From NCBI RefSeq assembly GCF_014205155.1, contig NZ_JACHMX010000001.1, positions 2,480,001-2,544,000 on the forward strand: a stretch of DNA of 64,000 nt, in the 5' to 3' direction. Source of the stretch: Amycolatopsis umgeniensis (GTDB lineage: Bacteria; Actinomycetota; Actinomycetes; Mycobacteriales; Pseudonocardiaceae). Each line of letters starts with the position of its first letter. Position 1 is the stretch's first letter. The notes under the pieces were generated by a model. That model ran no database searches and was not told the origin of the DNA. It was given only the letters and a program-made list of their open reading frames with translations. Positions 38,060 to 45,995 of this stretch are shown one piece after another. Position numbers and translations under genes: made by a program.

Positions 38060-38884
38060 ATGATCTTGGTGACCGGAGCAGGCGGGAACGTCGGCTCGGA
38101 ACTGACCACAATCCTGGCGCGCGGCGGACATCCCGTCAGAGCGCTGGTCCGCACGCCCCGGCCGCTGCCGGACGGGGCCGAAGGCGTGCCGGGCGATCTC
38201 AACGAACCGACCAGCCTGAAACCCGCGCTGGACGGCGTCCGGGCGGTGTTCCTGCTCGGCGGCTACGACGACATGGCGGGTGCGCTCGCGGTGATGCGGG
38301 ACGCGGGCGTCGAGCAGATCACGCTGCTGTCGTCGCGTTCGGTCGTCGGCGGGCACCCGGACAACGCCGTCGCCGGGATGCACATGGCGGCCGAGGCGTC
38401 GGTGCGCGCGTCCGAACTGGCCTGGACGTTCCTGCGGCCGAGCGGGTTCATGTCGAACACGCTGCAGTGGGCAGCGCAGCTTCGAACGGGTGACGTCGTA
38501 CGCGAGCCGTTCGCGAACGTGCCGGTGGCGACGATCGATCCGCACGACATCGCCGCCGTCGCCGCGGAATCCCTGACCACGCCGGGACACGAGGGGCGCG
38601 CGTACGCCATCACCGGTCCCGGCTCGCTCCGGCCCGCCGACAGGCTGCGCGTGCTGGGCGAACTGCTGGGCCGCGACCTGCGGCTGGAGCCGCTTTCGGA
38701 CGCCGAAGCCCGCGTGACGATGAGCGCGGAGATGCCGGAGAAGTACGTCGACGCCTTCTTCCGCTTCTTCGCCGAGGGTGAGTTCGACGACTCGGAGGTC
38801 ACGGGCGCCGTCCAGGACCTCACCGGACGCGAGCCGCGGCCGTTCGCGAACTGGGCGCGAGCCCACCTCGCCGCCTTCCGCTAG
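38060..38884 (+). CDS. NmrA-like NAD(P)-binding protein
   Basis: A 274-residue atypical short-chain dehydrogenase. MILVTGAGGNVGSELT gives the GxxGxxG dinucleotide site, followed by VRALVRTPRPLP (Arg suits NADP). The usual catalytic Tyr-Lys pair is not evident, as in NmrA/QOR2-type proteins that sense NADP or reduce quinones. GGGGAG precedes the ATG. It stands alone after ramB and ends at family A palindrome copy 3. Confidence 0.87.
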   Translation: MILVTGAGGNVGSELTTILARGGHPVRALVRTPRPLPDGAEGVPGDLNEPTSLKPALDGVRAVFLLGGYDDMAGALAVMRDAGVEQITLLSSRSVVGGHPDNAVAGMHMAAEASVRASELAWTFLRPSGFMSNTLQWAAQLRTGDVVREPFANVPVATIDPHDIAAVAAESLTTPGHEGRAYAITGPGSLRPADRLRVLGELLGRDLRLEPLSDAEARVTMSAEMPEKYVDAFFRFFAEGEFDDSEVTGAVQDLTGREPRPFANWARAHLAAFR

Positions 38885-38886
38885 CC

Positions 38887-38949
38887 GCGTTTCGTCCTCT
38901 GGATGCGGTAGTGGCAAGCGCAAGTACCGCATCCAGAGGACTGAACGCG
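38887..38949. repeat. Family A intergenic palindrome, copy 3
   Basis: Perfect 17-bp arms (38894-38910 and 38925-38941) with CGCGTT/AACGCG flanks, between the convergent NmrA-like and ilvA genes. The arms are nearly identical to copy 1. Confidence 0.87.
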
Positions 38950-38954
38950 TGGTG

Positions 38955-40193
38955 TCACACCAAGAAGTGGAAGAGCGGGCTGCCCGGCTCCACGCGCTCC
39001 ACCTGCAGCGGGCTCACTTCCAGGCGGTGCAGCAGGCCTTCCAGATCACCGGCACGCGCGAGTTCGATGCCGATCAGCGCCGGACCGGTCTCACGGCTGT
39101 TGCGCTTGACGTACTCGAACCGCGTGATGTCGTCGTCCGGCCCGAGGACCTCGTCGAGGAACCGCCTGAGCGCGCCGGGCTCCTGCGGGAACCCCACCAG
39201 GAAGTAGTGCTTCAGTCCCTCGTGGATCAGCGACCGTTCGAGCACTTCGCCGTAGCGGCTGACGTCGTTGTTGCCGCCGGAGACGACGCACACCACGATC
39301 TGCCCGGGGTCGATCTTCACCGCCGAGCCCAGCGCCGCGGTCGCGAGCGCGCCCGCGGGTTCGGCGATCACGCCGTCGGACTGGTACATCGCGAGCATCT
39401 CCGTGCAGATCGCACCCTCGGCGACGTCGGTGAGCTCGACCCCGCCGTCGCGGACCAGCGGATACGTCACCGAGCCCGCCAGCGCGACCGCCGCGCCGTC
39501 GACGAACGTGTCGACGCCTTCGAGCCGCACGGGCTCACCGGCCGCCACCGCGGCCGCCATACAGGCCGCGCCCGCCGGTTCGACGCCGACGATCCGCATC
39601 TCCGGTGCCCGTTCCGCGGCCCACGCGGCGATCCCCGCGAGCAGACCGCCACCGCCGACCGGCACCACCATGACATCCGGGATGAATCCGAGCTGCGCGA
39701 CGACCTCCATTGCGACCGTGCCTTGCCCCGCGACCGTCTCCGGCGCGTCGAAAGCGGGGACCAGCGTCGCGCCGGTGCTCTCCGCGTCGTGCTTCGCGGC
39801 GGTGAAGGCGTCTTCGTACGTCTCGCCGACGACGATGACCTCGATATGCGAGCCGCCCAGCGTCGCGATCCGCTCGCGCTTCTGCCGGGGAGTCGTGCCG
39901 GGCACGTAGACGCGGCCGTTCGCGCCGAGACGGCGGCACGCGTACGCGACGCCCTGCGCGTGGTTGCCAGCGCTCGCGCAGACAACGCCGCGTTCCCGGT
40001 GGGCGGCGTCGAGCTGGACGATGAAGTTGTAGGCACCGCGGATCTTGTACGAACGCACTGTCTGGAGGTCTTCGCGTTTGAGCCAGACCCTGGCGTCGAC
40101 CCGCGCCGAGAGGCGCTCGTTCGGCTCGAGCGGCGTGCGGGTCACCACCCCGGCCAGTCGTTTCGCGGCCTCTTCGACCGTTCGGGCGCTCAC
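38955..40193 (-). CDS. ilvA: Threonine ammonia-lyase (biosynthetic, short form)
   Basis: A ~412-residue PLP enzyme that converts threonine to 2-oxobutanoate for isoleucine synthesis. The PLP lysine is in VRSYKIRGAYN (about residue 55), the phosphate-binding Gly loop is VGGGGLLAGIA, and a single C-terminal ACT-like domain (FLVGFPQEPGALRRF onward) would sense isoleucine. The GTG at 40193 with AAGGGAT 8 nt upstream is preferred; a GTG at 40211 would add six residues. The 3' end abuts a family A repeat. Confidence 0.92.
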   Translation of the reverse strand: MSARTVEEAAKRLAGVVTRTPLEPNERLSARVDARVWLKREDLQTVRSYKIRGAYNFIVQLDAAHRERGVVCASAGNHAQGVAYACRRLGANGRVYVPGTTPRQKRERIATLGGSHIEVIVVGETYEDAFTAAKHDAESTGATLVPAFDAPETVAGQGTVAMEVVAQLGFIPDVMVVPVGGGGLLAGIAAWAAERAPEMRIVGVEPAGAACMAAAVAAGEPVRLEGVDTFVDGAAVALAGSVTYPLVRDGGVELTDVAEGAICTEMLAMYQSDGVIAEPAGALATAALGSAVKIDPGQIVVCVVSGGNNDVSRYGEVLERSLIHEGLKHYFLVGFPQEPGALRRFLDEVLGPDDDITRFEYVKRNSRETGPALIGIELARAGDLEGLLHRLEVSPLQVERVEPGSPLFHFLV

Positions 40194-40302
40194 CGTTTCG
40201 ATCCCTTGCACGAATGCTGAATGTACCTACCACCTCGGGCCACGTCGGAGAGTGGTCCAGTGGGTGCGCGGGATGTCGGTGGCTTGTGGTCCACTGGTCG
40301 CC

Positions 40303-40869
40303 ATGGTGAGCAAGGTCGACGGAGTCCGGAGTCTCGATGCGTTGCGCGAGCTGGTCCACAGTGGCGCGGAGCCCGAGTACCAGCTCTTCTACGGCCACAC
40401 CCCGCTCAAGAGCGGCCGGGTCAACGCGGCCTGCCTGAGCCAGTGGTGGCTGGCGCCGTTCGTCGCGGGCGGCGAGCGGTACCCGACGGCCGAGCACTAC
40501 ATGATGGCGAGCAAGGCCGAACTGTTCGGCGATTACGAGGCCGCGGAGAACATTCGTCAGGCGCCGGACCCCAAAACCGCCAAGATCCTCGGCCGCGAGG
40601 TCTCGGGCTTCGACGGGGACAAGTGGGAGCGGCACCGCTTCGACATCGTCGTCGACGGGAACCTGGAGAAGTTCCGCCAGCACGCCGAGCTGGGCGAGTT
40701 CCTGCTGAGCACGGGCGACAAGGTGATCGTCGAGGCATCGAAGATGGACCTGGTCTGGGGCAGCGGCGTCGCCCGTGACGACAAGAACGCCACGCGCCCC
40801 GACTACTGGCGCGGGCAGAACCTCCTGGGCTTCGCGCTCATGGAGGTCCGGGAGCAGCTGCGCGGCTAG
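40303..40869 (+). CDS. NADAR family protein
   Basis: A 188-residue YbiA/NADAR-fold protein. Landmarks are FYGHTPLKS, SQWWLAPF, YPTAEHYMMASKA (conserved Glu-His), and VWGSGVARDD near the end. Members hydrolyse N-glycosidic bonds of toxic riboflavin intermediates or ADP-ribosyl groups, including reversal of guanine ADP-ribosylation. No DarT-like toxin or riboflavin gene is adjacent, so the target cannot be assigned. No clear ribosome site before the ATG. Confidence 0.9.
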   Translation: MVSKVDGVRSLDALRELVHSGAEPEYQLFYGHTPLKSGRVNAACLSQWWLAPFVAGGERYPTAEHYMMASKAELFGDYEAAENIRQAPDPKTAKILGREVSGFDGDKWERHRFDIVVDGNLEKFRQHAELGEFLLSTGDKVIVEASKMDLVWGSGVARDDKNATRPDYWRGQNLLGFALMEVREQLRG

Positions 40870-40873
40870 CGCG

Positions 40874-40951
40874 GTTGAAGGGGACTTTCCCCGCGTCTCA
40901 TGCAGGGAAAGCGCCCCTCACCGCGTGCGATGCGGGGAAAGTCCCCTTCAG
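40874..40951. repeat. Family B intergenic repeat, copy 2
   Basis: TGAAGGGGACTTTCCCCGC at the left pairs with GCGGGGAAAGTCCCCTTCA at the right (19-bp arms) and a third partial unit (CTCATGCAGGGAAAGCGCCCCT) lies between. It fills the gap between the convergent NADAR and hexapeptide acyltransferase genes and includes the stop region of the latter. Confidence 0.85.
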
Positions 40952-41706
40952 CTCTCGGCGCCCAGGGTCTTCTGCAGAGCCTTGTTCGCCTTCCGCGCCA
41001 TGTCCGCGACAGCCTCTCGGCGAGCGGCGTCGGCGGCGTAGTCGTCCTGCCGGTTCCGCACCACGCGGGCGGGCGAGCCGACCGCGATCGAGTAGTCCGG
41101 GATCTCGCCCCGCACCACGGCGTGCGCGCCGAGGACGCAGCCGCGGCCGACCCTGGTGCCTTTGAGCACGGAGACCTTGGTGCCGATCCAGGTGTCCGGC
41201 CCGATCCGCACCGGTGACTTCACGATGCCCTGATCCTTGATCGGGACGGTGATGTCCGTGGTGACATGGTCGAAATCGCAGATGTACACCCAGTCCGCGA
41301 CGAGCGTGGCCGCGCCGAGTTCGATGTCGAGATAGCCGTTGAGGACGTTCTGACGTCCGAACACCGCCTTGTCACCGATGCGCAGCGAACCCTCGTGGCA
41401 GCGGATCGCGTTGCCGTCGCCGATGTGCACCCAGCGGCCGATCTCCAGCCGTCCGTATCCGGGGCGGCAGTGGATCTCGACGTCCTTGCCGAGGAACACC
41501 ATGCCGCGCAGGATGATGTGCGGATTCGCGACGCGGAACTTCAGCAGCCGCCAGTACCGGACCAGGTACCAAGGCGTGTACGCGCGGTTTCGCAGCACCC
41601 AGCGCAGCGAATCCTTGGTCAGGAACTTCGCCTGACGCGGATCACGACGGGCCTGGCCCCAAGCGCGGAGCCGCGACAGCGCGGGCGCACCCCACATGGA
41701 CGTCAT
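40948..41706 (-). CDS. Left-handed beta-helix acyltransferase
   Basis: A 252-residue hexapeptide-repeat transferase. The repeats run from about residue 68 to 215 (GKDVEIHCRPGYGRLEIG, IRCHEGSLRIGDKAVFG, VRIGPDTWIGTKVSVLKG, GCVLGAHAVVRGEIP), ending with YSIAVGSPARVVR. Such enzymes O-acetylate sugars or lipid-linked glycans with acetyl-CoA. TACGGT lies 7 nt before the ATG at 41706, consistent with leaderless expression. The acceptor is unknown. Confidence 0.88.
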   Translation of the reverse strand: MTSMWGAPALSRLRAWGQARRDPRQAKFLTKDSLRWVLRNRAYTPWYLVRYWRLLKFRVANPHIILRGMVFLGKDVEIHCRPGYGRLEIGRWVHIGDGNAIRCHEGSLRIGDKAVFGRQNVLNGYLDIELGAATLVADWVYICDFDHVTTDITVPIKDQGIVKSPVRIGPDTWIGTKVSVLKGTRVGRGCVLGAHAVVRGEIPDYSIAVGSPARVVRNRQDDYAADAARREAVADMARKANKALQKTLGAES

Positions 41707-41759
41707 ACGGGTGACCGTAACCTGTGATCAGGCCGCCGACCGCAAAGGGGAGCACGCGC

Positions 41760-42719
41760 ATGGGCACCAAGCTGATCATCGACACGGACCCGGGGGTCGA
41801 CGACGCCTTCGCGCTGGCCTTGGCCACCCGTTCCGAGGACGTCGACCTGCTGGGCGTGACCACGGTGTTCGGCAACGTCCCGCTGAGCCACACCACCGCC
41901 AACGCCCGCCGCCTGCTGCAGCTTTTCGGCCGCGAGGACGTCCCCGTCGCCGCCGGCGCGGAGCGGCCGCTGGTGTACGACAACGCCAAGCCCGCCGGGT
42001 TCGTGCACGGTCAGGACGGCCTGTCCGGCCACGCCGGCACACTGCCGGAGGCGAAGCGCGCTCTCGACGAACGCGGCGCCGTCCGCCTGCTGGTGGATCT
42101 GCTGGAAGCCGCCGACGAGCCGGTGACCATCGCCCCGATCGGCCCGCTCACGAACATCGCGCTGCTGCTGGCGGCCCATCCGCAGATCCGCGAGAAGATC
42201 GGCCGGATCGTCATCATGGGCGGCGGGGTGACCAAGGGGAACTCCACCACGGCCGCCGAGTTCAACATCTGGAGCGATCCCGAGGCCGCGCGCCGGGTGC
42301 TGGTCGACGGGGACATCCCGACGGTGCTGGTGCCGCTGGACATCACGCACCAGTGCTCGGTCGACACGACCTGGCTCGGCAAACTCGCCGCGTCCGGCCC
42401 GCTCGGCGCGGCGCTCGAAGCGCTCACGCCCACCTATGTCGAGCACTACACCCCGATCCTCGGTTTCCCCGGGATGGTCATGCACGACGCGGTCGCGGTG
42501 GCCGAAGCGATCCGGCCGGGCATCCTCGACACCGAGTCGTACCCCGTGGACGTCGAGTGCGGCTTCGGCCCCGCGCGCGGCGCGACACTCGTAGACCGGC
42601 GAAGGCTGCGAAGCACCGATCCGCAGACCGTGCCGGGCCGCACCATCGACGTCGCGCTGACCACCGACGTCGACGCCTTCCGCGGGTTCGTGCTCGACCG
42701 CATCGTCGGGGGTCTCTGA
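41760..42719 (+). CDS. Inosine-uridine preferring nucleoside hydrolase
   Basis: A 319-residue nucleoside N-ribohydrolase. The calcium-binding DTDPGVDDAFAL motif is at residues 8-19, MGGGVTKGNSTTAAEFNIW is the second active-site stretch, and MVMHDAVAVAEAI carries the late Asp. It hydrolyses nucleosides to ribose and base for salvage. The ATG at 41760 has GGGGAG 9 nt upstream. The next gene starts within its stop (TGATG). Confidence 0.93.
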   Translation: MGTKLIIDTDPGVDDAFALALATRSEDVDLLGVTTVFGNVPLSHTTANARRLLQLFGREDVPVAAGAERPLVYDNAKPAGFVHGQDGLSGHAGTLPEAKRALDERGAVRLLVDLLEAADEPVTIAPIGPLTNIALLLAAHPQIREKIGRIVIMGGGVTKGNSTTAAEFNIWSDPEAARRVLVDGDIPTVLVPLDITHQCSVDTTWLGKLAASGPLGAALEALTPTYVEHYTPILGFPGMVMHDAVAVAEAIRPGILDTESYPVDVECGFGPARGATLVDRRRLRSTDPQTVPGRTIDVALTTDVDAFRGFVLDRIVGGL

Positions 42720-43843
42720 TGGAACAGGAAACCTCCCGCCGACGCAGACTTCCGGTGATCATCGCCGCCGTCGTCGTCGCGGGCGCCGCATTGGTCGCCG
42801 CCATCACCTTCGCGCCGAAGGAAGCTCCGAAGACGGAAGCCGCCGCCGTCCAGTCGACGGTCCCGCCCGCCCCGCCGACGTCGTCCGCCCCCGCGGAAAT
42901 ACCGAAAGAACAGCCGAAGGTCCCGCAGCAGATGGGGCAGGAGTTCGACGCCTGGGTGTCGAAGACCAGCGGCTGGCTCGACATCCCGCTGCGCGCGATG
43001 ACCGGCTACGCGAAGACCACCGTCGCGCTGAGCAAGGAAACGCCGGGCTGCCGTCTGTCCTGGGTGACGCTGGCGGCGCTCGGGAAGATCGCTTCGGACC
43101 ACGGCCGCGCCACCGGCTCGAGCCTCAACGCCGACGGGGTGATGACCGTGCCGCTCGGCGCGGTCGAGGTCCGCGACTTCTACAACAAGGTCGTCTCGTC
43201 CGCGAACGCCAGCGGTCCGCTGCAACTGGCGCCGTCGGTGTGGAACCAGTTCCAGGCCTCGGCGAGCGGCGGGAAACCGAACCAGCAGAACATCGACGAC
43301 GCCACGCTCACCGCCGGACGCGCCCTGTGCGCGGGCGGCCGCGACCTCGGCCAGGGCCAGACGTGGTGGAACGCGGTGAGCACGCTGCAGCCCGCGCCGC
43401 TGCTGATGCACCGCACCCTCGCGACGGTGAACGTCTACGGCACCGTCGGCCAGAACCCGCAGCCGCCGAACGCGGCGGCGCTGAGCGCGGTCAACTTCGC
43501 CATCGACAAGATCGGCCTGCCCTACGTCTGGGGCGGCAACGGCACCGGCGGCGGCGACCCCGGTTTCGACTGCTCCGGCCTCACGACGGCCGCGTACGCG
43601 AGCGCCGGCGTCAAGCTCATGCGCACCGCCCACACGCAGTACCACAGCGTGAACAAGGTGACCGATCCCCAGCTGGGCGACCTGATCTTCTACGGCGAGC
43701 CGAACACGAAGATCCACCACGTCGGGCTGTACATCGGGAACCAGCAGATGATCGACGCCCCGCAGACCGGGCAGGCGGTGCAGGTGCACACCTACCGGAA
43801 GCAGGGCGACGACTACGCCGGAGCGGGCCGCCCGGCCGCCTGA
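42719..43843 (+). CDS. NlpC/P60 peptidoglycan endopeptidase with transglycosylase-like domain lacking the catalytic Glu
   Basis: A 374-residue wall enzyme. Residues 11-30 are a membrane anchor or signal helix, followed by a Pro-rich linker. About residues 75-235 resemble a lytic transglycosylase domain, but the segment reads LAALGKIASDHGR: the Glu expected before SDHGR is Ala (codon gct). The C-terminal 115 residues are NlpC/P60 with catalytic Cys in DCSGLTTAAY and His in IHHVGLYIG, which cuts peptide stems. Translationally coupled to the nucleoside hydrolase. A strong hairpin follows. Confidence 0.88.
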   Translation: MEQETSRRRRLPVIIAAVVVAGAALVAAITFAPKEAPKTEAAAVQSTVPPAPPTSSAPAEIPKEQPKVPQQMGQEFDAWVSKTSGWLDIPLRAMTGYAKTTVALSKETPGCRLSWVTLAALGKIASDHGRATGSSLNADGVMTVPLGAVEVRDFYNKVVSSANASGPLQLAPSVWNQFQASASGGKPNQQNIDDATLTAGRALCAGGRDLGQGQTWWNAVSTLQPAPLLMHRTLATVNVYGTVGQNPQPPNAAALSAVNFAIDKIGLPYVWGGNGTGGGDPGFDCSGLTTAAYASAGVKLMRTAHTQYHSVNKVTDPQLGDLIFYGEPNTKIHHVGLYIGNQQMIDAPQTGQAVQVHTYRKQGDDYAGAGRPAA

Positions 43844-43859
43844 CCGCCCCAAGTACGTG

Positions 43860-43900
43860 AAGGCCCCCTTCCTTGCGCTAGACGCAAGGAAGGGGGCCTT
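43860..43900 (+). terminator. Strong hairpin after NlpC/P60 gene (family C repeat)
   Basis: Perfect 18-bp arms (43860-43877 with 43883-43900) around a 5-nt loop, 16 nt after the stop codon. The AAGGCCCCCTTCC core is shared with 11731-11783. Confidence 0.88.
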
Positions 43901-43922
43901 CCTGCACTACCCGATTGACCAT

Positions 43923-43937
43923 ACCCCCAAGGGGGGT
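43923..43937. promoter_or_regulatory. GC-rich palindrome at the ClpN-like gene promoter
   Basis: ACCCCC-AAG-GGGGGT lies directly against the candidate -10 TATAAAT (43938-43944) of the next gene, so a bound protein would block RNA polymerase. Resembles the palindrome at 21565-21580. Confidence 0.5.
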
Positions 43938-43976
43938 TATAAATGGGGTTAGTCATCACTGGGAGGAGCGGCCGCG

Positions 43977-44699
43977 ATGCCGAAGATCAACGTGTATCTG
44001 CCCGACGACCTGGCCGAGGCGGTCAAGGCGACCGGGGTGCCGGTCTCGGCGATCTGCCAGCGGGCACTGGAGCAGTCGGTGCGGCGCGTGGCGGCGATCC
44101 GGGCGACCGTGCTGGGCGATCTGGAGACCGAAGACCCGACGGCCCAGCTCTCGCAGTTCACCGAACGCACGCGCACCGTGGTCAAGCTCGCGATCGACCG
44201 GGCGCGCGCGAGCGGCGCCGCCGACGTCGGCACGGAACACCTGCTGCACGGAATGCTCACCGAGGGGACCAATCTCGCCCTGCACGTGCTGCGCGCGATG
44301 GAGATCGATCCCGCCCACGTGGCACGGGCGCTGGCCAACGCCGCACCGGCAGCGGAGGCTTCCGAGGCCCCGCCGGCGACACAGTTCAGCGGCGCCACGG
44401 CCAACGCGCTGGAATTGACCGTGACCGAGGCCCTCGCGCTGGGCCACAACTACGTCGGCTGCGAACATCTCCTGCTCGGCCTGATCGGCGAACCCGACGG
44501 GACGGGCGGGCGCGTCCTGCGGGAGGCGGGCGCAGACCTGCGCACCGCGCGCCGGACGGTCGTGGCCGCGCTCACCGGCTACACCCACCTCCGCGCCCAG
44601 ACGAGCACCACGGACGCCGCGGCCATGATCACCGCGGCGGTCCGTCAGGAGCTACGCCCTGTCCTCGATCGCATCGAACGGCTGGAACAGCGGACGTGA
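43977..44699 (+). CDS. Ribbon-helix-helix-like protein fused to two Clp N domains
   Basis: A 240-residue protein. Residues 1-40 (KINVYLPDDLAEAVKATG, then QRALEQSVRRV) look like a ribbon-helix-helix DNA-binding or dimerisation segment. Residues 58-120 and 125-200 are two Clp N repeats (GTEHLLHGMLTEG and GCEHLLLGLIGEP). No AAA+ ATPase module is present, so it is not a ClpC chaperone; it may be an adaptor or a regulator that senses substrates through the Clp N fold. GGGAGGAG precedes the ATG, and TATAAAT with a palindrome upstream forms its promoter. Confidence 0.87.
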   Translation: MPKINVYLPDDLAEAVKATGVPVSAICQRALEQSVRRVAAIRATVLGDLETEDPTAQLSQFTERTRTVVKLAIDRARASGAADVGTEHLLHGMLTEGTNLALHVLRAMEIDPAHVARALANAAPAAEASEAPPATQFSGATANALELTVTEALALGHNYVGCEHLLLGLIGEPDGTGGRVLREAGADLRTARRTVVAALTGYTHLRAQTSTTDAAAMITAAVRQELRPVLDRIERLEQRT

Positions 44700-44700
44700 C

Positions 44701-44769
44701 ATGCGAATCCTCTCGTCCGCCGCACTGGCCCTGCTCACCGCGATCCTGGTGCTCATCATGATCGGCTAA
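44701..44769 (+). CDS. Possible 22-residue membrane peptide
   Basis: An ATG directly after the ClpN-fusion stop (one base between) opens a 22-codon frame of almost only hydrophobic residues (MRILSSAALALLTAILVLIMIG). Reinitiation after the upstream gene is possible. The stop overlaps the end of the convergent monooxygenase gene. No family can be named; it could be chance. Confidence 0.25.
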   Translation: MRILSSAALALLTAILVLIMIG

Positions 44770-45896
44770 GAATTCCGCTCCTCGAACAGGCCGAGCAGGC
44801 TCGGCGGGAGTTCCTCGCCGAACACGCTTTCCATCAGGAGTTCCTCGTCGATGGGCGTTTCACCGCGGACGAACATGGCCTGCTCGTACTCGACGAGAGC
44901 GGCCTCGACGTCACCGGGATGCGCGGCGAGGGACTTGCCGAGTTCGGCGCCGTCGAGCATCGCCAGGTTGGCGCCTTCGCCGTTCGCCAGCGCGAGATGG
45001 GCGGCGTCGCCGAGCAGGGTCGCCCCCGGAACGCGAGCCCATCGCGTCCCGAACGGCAGGGCGTAGGCGGGACGGTGGATCGGCGCGATGTCGCTTTCGG
45101 TGATCAGCGCGGTGAGCTCGGGCGCCCAGTCGTCGAACTCCGCCGCGATCCGCGCCTTGGCGGCATCGGCGTCGGTGAAGTCGATGGGGTCGAACCAGTC
45201 CAGCGGCTTGCCGAGTTCGATATAGGCGTGCAAGGTGTCGCCGGTTTCGCGGTGGGCGTTGATGCCCATGCCCTGCTCGGCCCCGTTCCCGAACATCGAC
45301 CCGCCGCCGACCGTTTTCGCCACGCCGGGGTGCCGGGTGTCGGCGTCGTACAGATAGGTCTCGACGATCGACGTGCCGGAGTATTCGGGGACGGCGTCCG
45401 TGAGCAGCGGCCGGACCCGTGACCACGCGCCGTCGGCGCCGACCAGGAGATCGGCGACGACGGTGCGGCCGTCCTCGAATGCCACCTCGTGGCGGCCGTC
45501 TTCGAGCGTCCGGGCACCGACCGCCCGGTACCCCCAGCGGACGGTGCCTTCGGGGAGCGAGTCGATCAGCATCCGCCGCAGGTCGCCGCGCAGCGCCTCG
45601 GGACGGCCGCCCGTGCCGTCGTCCCCCCTCTCGAACAGGACGGTCCCGTCCATGGCGAAGACCCGCAATGCCTGGCGGCCTTCGAGGACGATGCTCTGGA
45701 ACTCGTCCATCAGTCCTGCCGCTTCGAGGGCGAGTTGCCCGTTGTAGTCGTGGATGTCGAGCATCCCGCCCTGCGACCGCGCGGCGGGGGACGCCTCGGC
45801 TTCATAAACCGCCGCCGGGACCCCGTGGACGTGCAGGACGCGGGCCAGGGTGAGGCCGCCGAGCCCGGCGCCGATGATCGTGACCGGTGTGTGCAT
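44766..45896 (-). CDS. TetX-like FAD-dependent monooxygenase
   Basis: A 376-residue class A flavin monooxygenase. The FAD fingerprint GAGLGGLTLARVLHVHG is at residues 9-25, GGMLDIHDYNGQLALEAAGL resembles the TetX subgroup, DLLVGADGAWSRVR is the DG motif (about 155), and GDAAHLALANGEGANLAM the GD motif (about 280). The family hydroxylates aromatic compounds and includes tetracycline-inactivating enzymes; substrate here unknown. GAGGAG precedes the ATG. It is the last gene of a three-gene operon with an esterase and an MBL hydrolase. Confidence 0.9.
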   Translation of the reverse strand: MHTPVTIIGAGLGGLTLARVLHVHGVPAAVYEAEASPAARSQGGMLDIHDYNGQLALEAAGLMDEFQSIVLEGRQALRVFAMDGTVLFERGDDGTGGRPEALRGDLRRMLIDSLPEGTVRWGYRAVGARTLEDGRHEVAFEDGRTVVADLLVGADGAWSRVRPLLTDAVPEYSGTSIVETYLYDADTRHPGVAKTVGGGSMFGNGAEQGMGINAHRETGDTLHAYIELGKPLDWFDPIDFTDADAAKARIAAEFDDWAPELTALITESDIAPIHRPAYALPFGTRWARVPGATLLGDAAHLALANGEGANLAMLDGAELGKSLAAHPGDVEAALVEYEQAMFVRGETPIDEELLMESVFGEELPPSLLGLFEERNS

Positions 45897-45995
45897 GGTG
45901 ACTCCTCGAAGTCGTGACTGGAATGACATTCCAGAGACTGTCGGGGACCGCTGGCAGGCGGCGCACACGGCACTGGCACGGTCTGGCACGCCCTG

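Noticed and set aside
40203..40211. Alternative upstream GTG start for ilvA
   Set aside because: The GTG at 40193 has AAGGGAT at good distance, while the upstream GTG has none; both remain possible.
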